A DNA stretch of 64,000 nt, from positions 1-64,000 of the forward strand of contig JAACJM010000194.1 of assembly GCA_013368315.1 (NCBI GenBank), in the 5' to 3' direction. A program made the position numbers and the translations under genes. The notes beneath the pieces are model-generated. The model was given only the letters and a program-made list of their open reading frames with translations, searched no databases and was not told where the DNA came from. Positions within the stretch are counted from its first letter, which is position 1. Each line of letters starts with the position of its first letter. This DNA is from Tetrapyrgos nigripes. Taxonomy: Eukaryota > Basidiomycota > Agaricomycetes > Agaricales > Campanellaceae. Positions 57,417 to 64,000 of this stretch are shown one piece after another.

Positions 57417-59424
57417 TCTGGAAATTTCGATTGAGGGATATAAAGCACAGCACGAATAGTGGGAAGGACTCATTTATTTTACTTATGGAATGATTTTTCT
57501 ATATCTCTCATTTACTTATTTATTCAAGCTCAAAATCAGAAGCTCGTACCATCATTTGACTTGTTTTGTAATTGTTCTTTGATACCATCTACACTTTCAT
57601 TCCTCATACAACAAATTTTCCTACTTTTCTGACTTCTGAGTAGGCTGCATTGATTGTACTCCTCAATATCGCAACATTTATACTCATCACTGGGCACATC
57701 AAAGCTCTCCATGATTTTTAACTACTCGAGACCAAAATTGACCATATTCTCTATTTTGCATTACTGACGCAGTCAAGTTACACTACGCTACATTAGTCTT
57801 GACGAGAGAGTCCAGAGGTCATTTCCATTGTGTTTCAGCAGGCCGAAATTATCTTCAGGACTCGCAGCAATAGAGGGGAGGGAGGTTGAGATATAGTGTG
57901 TTGTATGGTGGACTTGGTGAGACAGCAGAGTTGGACAAAGGGAAGAATGAAAGAAAAGTCGAGTGATAAGTCATCAGTGACAGACTTGAGAGCCAACAAA
58001 ACTTGGCCAACTACTGTTCACCTGTAGACACGCATGTTGAATAGTTGCTATATAAAGATGAGAATGGTGGCAAAACTTCCAAGGATAGATGTCATTATCG
58101 AGGTCTAGTACAATGAAAAGCAGAGCTCAAGTTAGTCAAAGATTATGGTGCTAAAATGAGGAAATTCCAAATACCTGACGTCCAACTGTCATCAGAGCAC
58201 CCAGTAGAACTTGAAGACCTGAATAATGGTAGGTTAAGGATCATTATGCTTCTTTGATTCAAATGCGTCACCTGACCAATAGTGTAAAAGAACCGCGCCG
58301 CGCAGATTTGGTTTGGGTTCAGGAGACTCTAAGATGAACAGCAGTGAGAAAAGGTACTTGAATCAAGGCAAGTTTTCGCGCTACCAAGAAATACCAGGTT
58401 CTCAAGCACTTGGTAAGCACGCCAGCATCAGTCAAGGTCGAGAAACAGCACACTAAGCAAACTTGTGCATTACAAAGGATGCCGACTTATGATCAGTCAA
58501 GATGTAAGGTTGAACACAGATGTGTATTGATAGGTAGAAAGATATATTACAAGAGTACATACTGAGATACTTATATATGAAGGCTTTGTGGGCCACCGCT
58601 TCGCGTGGCAATAACGAGGCCCATATGAGATTAGTACATTTTCCCCCAGCATGCAAGAAATGGCACGGAGATCAGCCAGAGGAGGTCAAAACGTAGTTAG
58701 GAAATCAAATCCAAATTCTCAACCGATACTGCCTTTGCTGAGTGCCGATGGAAGCTATTGACCTTCGGGAATAACAATAAAATCCTGAGGGTGAACCCTG
58801 GCAAATGGCAGAAAGAAGACCGGATGCCGACTATCCCAATTCTAGAGTATTATATTGTTATTGCTAGCTTGGAATTCAGGAGACAATCGGATAAGAGCCT
58901 GTACTTGGGCATCGACGAAAAAATAAGGTTGAGTACTTGAGACAACCGAAAATTAAGACAAAAAACTGTTATAGTGATTAGTGAAGTGCAGAAGGGTACA
59001 CACCGTGCAAGCATCCAAGAAAGAGGAGTGACGCTTGACGATCAATGACACATGTTCGGGAATGCATCGGGGAGCGAAACGACATAGCCACAAGTAGAAA
59101 CTGTGTGTAAAGAATGTTATTTGTCTGACTCGGATTTGACCAGAGATAGTCGAAATCCGGCATAGTCTAATTTTCCGACATTTTCTGAGGGAAAGGCTTC
59201 GAGCTCGGATTCGCTCAGATTTGGGCAGACAAATAAAGCTGACATGATATACGGGAACTGAACGGGACTAGTTCAGTACCGGCTCCTATCAAATTCCGAG
59301 CTGGAAATTAGTAAGAGAATCTGTATATCCAAATTGCATAGCCACACATGGAAACATCAGATTATAAGAACGAGACCCTATTGTGTGACTTGGGTGGTTA
59401 TTGCTAAGTGACAACATTCTTGAC
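57417..59424. other. Stretch without a confident gene
   Basis: 57417-57800 is the recurrent 3' flank seen at 22.2-22.65, 41.3-43.1 and 59.9-60.4 kb. From 57830 to 59400 the sequence is single-copy in the window. The - strand has short hydrophobic frames (58453-58050, 59163-58978) that could be remnants of another membrane protein, but no exon chain could be supported. A motif CCACCGCTTCGCGTGGCAA at 58590-58610 resembles the ends of the dispersed repeat near 6.5 and 42.5 kb. Confidence 0.45.
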
Positions 59425-59926
59425 AGCTCCCTAGTTCCTGGCTTTAACTTGATTTCCCTCAGGCATTACAGACAATCTGTTAAAGCTCACCTTGGTAAAT
59501 TGAATACAAAAAGCTGAGTCAAGCAGATACTGCTACTCTTAGTCCAGTCTGGTATAATCTATTGCATCCCCTGGGTAGGTAATCGTTTGTGCATTCTTTG
59601 AACTTGCATGCTAATTACATTTTGAAACCCAGATTCTAGTCATGCCTATTCCATTCAATCAAAGATATAGTGAATTTGTAGAACTCTACCTCGGCCTAAT
59701 AATGCCCCACCTAGAAATAATCTATCCCACTGCAATCATCCTCCTTTCCCACTTCTACAAGAACCAAAAAGACTCCATTCTCGAGTGTCTTTCTCAACCT
59801 CTGGAATTTGCAGCTCCTGCTCCATCATCCCAATCTGGTCCACCAGCATCCACACAGGCACATGGCACTCAAGATGGGGAGACTGATATTCAGGAAGTGA
59901 GTAGGGGAGATTCTGTAGTGGTTTAA
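59425..59926 (+). pseudogene. Seven-helix membrane protein, copy 5 (5'-truncated)
   Basis: It begins abruptly inside the intron before exon 6 (CTCCCTAGTTCCTGG). Exon 6 reads HYRQSVKAHLGKLN and then hits TGA near 59515, where the paralogue has Arg (CGA). The last exon, from about 59633, reads MPIPFNQRYSEFVELYL, PTAIILLSHFYKNQKDSILE and SVVV to the stop at 59926. The first five exons are absent, so this is a dead partial duplicate. Confidence 0.85.
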
Positions 59927-60189
59927 TCTGGAGATTTTGATTGAGGGATATAAGGCACAGTGAGGATAGTGGGAAGGACAAGTTTCTTTTATTTACAGAA
60001 TGATTCTGCTATCTCTCTCATTTACCTACTTATTTAAGCTCAAATCCGAAATTCCTACCATTATTTGACTATATCATCACTATTTGATACCATCCGCCCT
60101 TTCATTTGTCATACAACGTATTTTCCCATTTCCCTGACTCCTTAGTAGGCTACATTGATTGTACTCCTCGATAACTTCATTGCTATTGA

Positions 60190-60630
60190 AAAAAGATTGA
60201 ACATGTTTGTGGTGGTCCCCTGCAAGAAGTAGTATTTATACACATCACTCGGCACATCAAAGCTCTCCAGGATTTTCAACTTCTCGAATCAAGGTTGGCA
60301 TTCTTTACTATTCAGGATTACTTGCAGAGTCAAGTTTCACTACGCTACATTTGAAATTGTCTTGACTAGAGACCCGAGAACTCAAGCCTCCTCCTCTCAC
60401 TGGATACATAGGCACAATTGCAAGGAATGCTAATAGGTAAATGAAAAGAACAATAGTAAAAACCAAGGAAGAAATGAAACACACCAAAGGTACAATCAAC
60501 ATGACCATAGATACGCTTTACGCCATAATCATCCCAATCTCAAGATCCCCCTCTCTGCCCGGGCATACTCATCCGCAACATCGAATTGCGGTAAAGCGTA
60601 TAGCAATCGGAAGGTGCCAGAGCCCAACCA
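60190..60630. repeat. Recurrent 3' flank of the membrane-protein gene, copy 5
   Basis: It matches 22.45-22.91 and 42.93-43.40 kb, including the GAACATGTTT ... CCCTGCAAGAAG stretch and the - strand WDDYGVKRIYGHVD-like exon at about 60490-60560. Frames are broken relative to copy 3. Confidence 0.6.
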
Positions 60631-61909
60631 CTAACCTATCCTGCAATAAAAACAGAAACATAAGAAATAAAAAACTGATGCGAGAAGTCATCAAATCTAC
60701 CATCTCTGCAAGTTCAAGCTTCAATGCTTGGGATTCTAGCTGTTGAAGACCCCCCTCCCCCTGGCCTGTTTCTTTCTCTTCCCCTCTTCTTCCCCTCCCT
60801 CCCCTGTTGATATCCTTTATTATCAATGCAAGACCCTTTGTACCCTTTGACGACATATACTCCATTTGCTAGACTCTTGTGCCATTGAATGTCGAGACAA
60901 AATTAAGGAGGAAGTTGAGATTTGGATGAGGGCAGGAGCCTGTTCCATCTGCTGGGCCAGTAAGGGCCCAGGGAACATGTACATTACACTGTCGTTTGGG
61001 TCAAGTTGGAAATAATATGCATATGGAAGTCATGCTGATGGTGAAGTTTCGCATGTAAGGGTTCCTTAGTCGCAGTTCGATGTTGATGTTGATCCGATGG
61101 CAAAGGCGACACGAGAAACCAGACTCAGCAGGCTGCAAGCTAATATGACATGGCATGAGACACGAAACAGCTCAGGTGAAATGTGCAGGTGGGGAGAAAG
61201 GAAAGGGAAAACAGAGGCAACAAGACAAGGTTAGTTTGGTTCAACACTGACCAAGGAAAAGAAAATAGAAGTGATACATCTACTCACCTTTCCTCTATTC
61301 CTCCTCTGCAAGGCTGGACACCTCCAGCATCTACAAATTTATGTTTAAAATCCCTCCAACCATCTGGTAATATCCTCCAACGTCGTCAAACACACATTTA
61401 CCAACAAACCCTTAAGTCTCTCGCCTGTCCCCGGCGCGCTGATCTACAACTTCGAATTGTGGTAAGGTGTATAGCAGACGGCGGGTGGAGACCCAAATAA
61501 TACCCGAAACCGCGTCCCCAGACTAAAAACAAAATAAAAATAGAAACATAAAAAAAAAACAAAGGCAGCAAATAATCCACTTTGAGAGCAACAGCGTGAA
61601 CGAGACGCATTCGATTCCTTCCAAAATGCCGGGGCAATTCACCCTAGTGCCCCCTTCATGGTCTCCAGTCCTCCTTCTGAAGAAAAATAAAGGAGTGGAA
61701 ATTGGTGTCATTCGGGAAAACAAAAAAAAAGGTAGAGAAGAGAGAAGACAAAGAGAAAAACTTGACCGAGAAGTCAAGAATTAAAGGAGTCGGAGCCGCC
61801 TATGTGAAAGGATGCAAGTAGTGATGCACAAAACTGTGTTGTAAGCAGGTTGCGCAGGGACTCACTATATATTCAATAGCCTCCTACAGAGGTCTTCAGT
61901 TACTTATTG
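60631..61909. other. Stretch with recurrent fragments, no supported gene
   Basis: 60880-61100 matches 22.92-23.14 kb, the region just upstream of the transcription-factor fragment, but the transcription factor itself is not present here. A - strand piece at 61420-61520 (RRLLYTLPQFEVVDQ-like) resembles pieces at 43.38 and 60.60 kb that lie just inside a CAG acceptor, so it may be part of the same unidentified duplicated gene. Nothing longer could be assembled. Confidence 0.4.
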
Positions 61910-63960
61910 TGTTACACGATGCTCTCTCCTTTTGACGCTGTTGTCCTGAGATGGCATAGACTTTTACAAGTTCATGATACTGGCAGAAATATATCATATT
62001 CAGATTGCTAGCTACTACATTACAGGAAAGTACATGAGATAGAGCCACTCTATAGCCCGTTCCTGATAAAAGACGAAAGAAATATTACGAGTAACAAATA
62101 GGCAGTTGCCGTTAATCGTGATGACAGTCATCCTTTGGGAAGTCATGGCCGCTTTCATCATGACATTAGAGAGAGAAAAAGAGGCTCGAGCATAAACCCA
62201 TTCAACATTCACTATGCCATATCCAACATCCAACATCTATCCAATCCCAGTACAGTAGTGAGCCTCGCCACCTCTCTTCAATCCCTTCCCACCAACTCTT
62301 GTGGGGAGACACAGATGCTTTACAACACCACCAATGACCATGAACGAGTATAGAAAGGATAATAATAATATGCATGAATCAAAGACGGGAGAGGAAAGAC
62401 ATCCAAGTCCATGCCCAGATACAGCCCAAGGCAAGGAAAGTGTGAACATGAAATCAGCCATATCATAAGATAAAGCAAACGAGCGCACTAGTATCCTCGA
62501 CGGCCTTTGAAAAATGGCCAATCACTCGGCCAGCACCCAACGCCACACATCCAGGGCATCCAGTTATAGCAATCAGGTGATAGGAACGGACAGTATCAAC
62601 GTGTATGCCGACACTACGAGCGTGTCCCACCTCCCAACATCCCCCTCTTTGAGCTTGATAGTCCAGCAACCTTCTAGTAGCCCAGGGTCGTGCATGTAGC
62701 ATGCTACGGTAAAAGAGAAACGAAAGATAAGAGAGAAAAGAAAAAAGATACCGAAAGAAAGCAAAGAACAAGGAAAAACGTAATAAAAGAGAATGAACCA
62801 TGATATTGGAATACCGGGTGGGGACTTACCCCGCTAGTATATATATATGGGAACCTCCTAGGGCAATCCTAGGGTGAACCTGAGAATACCAGTCCACGAA
62901 ATGAATAGCAAAATATGAAACAAATGAAAGAATTGGACCCCCCCCTCCCCTTTCCCCCCCCCCTCCAAAACTCTCCACCTCACACACGGTCGGCAGAACA
63001 TGAAAATACAGAGCAAAGGAGCAAATGAAGAAGCCTCCCAAAAAATAAAAGAAACTCGCCCTGATACCCAGCCTCAACCACATCCAACCTTCCCCACCTT
63101 TCTGCTGCCTTTTTCACATTAACAACCCGGCCGTCGTTCCTTTATCCTTGCCCTCGGCCGCCTTGACAAGCTGCCCCTCCCCCTGTACCCGTGCGTCCCC
63201 AGCGGCAGCCCCAGCGAACGCCTCCATCTCCCAGGACATAGTATCGGTTTGGGCCCTTGACGAGATATCTAGGGATGGCGATGCCCATGAAGACTTGACG
63301 TCCGTCGGGATGACCGTATTGTTCCCAGTTACGGCGGCGGATGGTTTCGTTGGTGAGACTGTTTTTGGTTTTTCGTGAAGGGTTTGGGAAGTGAGGAGAT
63401 GGGTAAGGGCGGGAGGTAGGTCAAATAAGCGGGCGAGAAAGACGCGTGGAAGGACGATGGTTGGAACAGAGAAGTAGTACAGGCGGGTTGACATGGCATG
63501 TAGATATTGATGTGGACAGGAAGGAGGATGGAAAGGAAACAGTTAGCATATCGTGTAAGACGCCAGGACACAAGGAAGAAGAACTCACGCTTTGTACGCC
63601 CTGGTAATCTCAACGAAACGGTTTCGTTGGTTGGTCAGACTTTGTTGGGGTGACTGTGTTACGCGGACATGAAGTAGCAGTCGGTGGAGTAGTCGAGTGG
63701 GACGAGTTGGTAAGAGAGGCAGGAAAGGCGAGTTAGTCAAAACCGGCATGGCCAGCGCGTCTGCGGTTTCGGCTATTTCGGCTATTTCGGAACGGCCTCG
63801 GATTTCTTTTCCGACTTCGATGCCGACCTCATGCGCGAGCAGAGCTCTCCTCAGCCGAGTGGTTGGAATACTAATCGTAATAGTAGCTACATGATCCTCA
63901 TGGCTAGTTTTGACTATTTTAACGCTTTCTCGTCTCATGGCCTCATGCACCTGATCTTGT
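61910..63960 (-). pseudogene. SEC63-like copy F, internally deleted
   Basis: On the - strand: RFVEITRAYKA (63640-63600), an intron, then LTNETIRR-RNWEQYGHPDGRQ (63370-63310), MGIAIPRYLVKGPNRYYVL (63300-63230). This is the clearest view of the SEC63 junction between the J-domain and the third membrane helix. Directly after YYVL the sequence leaves SEC63 and continues GDGG.../AGAAAGDARVQGEGQ (63220-63130) and then the C-rich segment also seen in copy A, so the helix and the whole Sec63 domain are deleted. The 3' end at 61.91-62.24 kb matches copy A. 62240-62930 is extra sequence without a recognised gene. Confidence 0.62.
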
Positions 63961-64000
63961 TGCTTTCTTGAGGACCGGAACAGTGCTTGTGAACCAAGTG

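Noticed and set aside
57830..59400. Possible second membrane-protein gene on the - strand
   Set aside because: Hydrophobic pieces occur, but no exon chain with consistent frames and splice sites could be built.

Overview
The window looks like a repeat-choked segment of a basidiomycete (Agaricomycete-type) fungal genome. The support is indirect but consistent: short GT-AG introns of about 50-75 bp, a seven-helix membrane protein family with a VWRxW-type motif, a Zn2Cys6-type transcription-factor middle domain, a DUF6532-type protein, and a transposon mix (Plavaka, GCM-finger MULE, Ty3/gypsy with chromodomain, Ty1/copia, hAT) that is typical of that class. No rRNA, tRNA or CRISPR was recognised.

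The backbone is an old duplicated block containing a + strand gene for a 343-residue seven-helix membrane protein and, diverging from it, a - strand SEC63-like gene (J-domain translocon component). Five copies of the membrane-protein gene are present (183-2873, 6998-22216, 39937-41311, 56031-57416, 59425-59926) and at least five broken SEC63-like copies (about 3.06-5.34 kb, 33.5-35.5 kb, 35.6-39.4 kb, 43.5-45.7 plus 54.6-55.4 kb, 61.9-63.96 kb). Only the membrane-protein copy at 56031-57416 has a fully consistent seven-exon model. All the others carry stops, truncations or insertions.

Transposons fill the block, often nested. (1) 7177-20997: a Ty3/gypsy chromodomain element (LTRs about 457 bp, target duplication CCATC) splits exon 2 of membrane-protein copy 2. 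It is itself split in gag by an intact-looking 7405-bp Plavaka DNA transposon (8509-15913, target duplication GCTGCAGA) carrying a four-exon transposase and a twelve-exon DUF6532-type gene. (2) 23938-32909: a 9-kb element with a GCM/WRKY-finger MULE-like transposase interrupts a fungal transcription-factor gene. It contains a palindrome-rich tandem duplication, a foldback-like insert with 9-bp minisatellite arms (27.07-31.18 kb), and a 672-bp unit whose repeats triplicate a 92-bp piece of the host exon. (3) 45743-54600: a Ty1/copia element (LTR 369 bp, target duplication CCTTG) sits in a SEC63 copy, and its 5' LTR is split by a 1783-bp hAT element (target duplication TTATCCAC). (4) Smaller elements: a 573-bp hAT-type MITE (1821-2393), a 673-bp near-perfect hairpin (5367-6039), a 975-bp inverted-repeat element (34109-35083) and a dispersed repeat near 6.15-6.53 and 41.57-42.93 kb.

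Functionally there is little working host content: one membrane-protein gene and the two Plavaka genes are the only coding units that look intact. The value of the window is as a record of nested insertion, C-to-T decay and repeat amplification.
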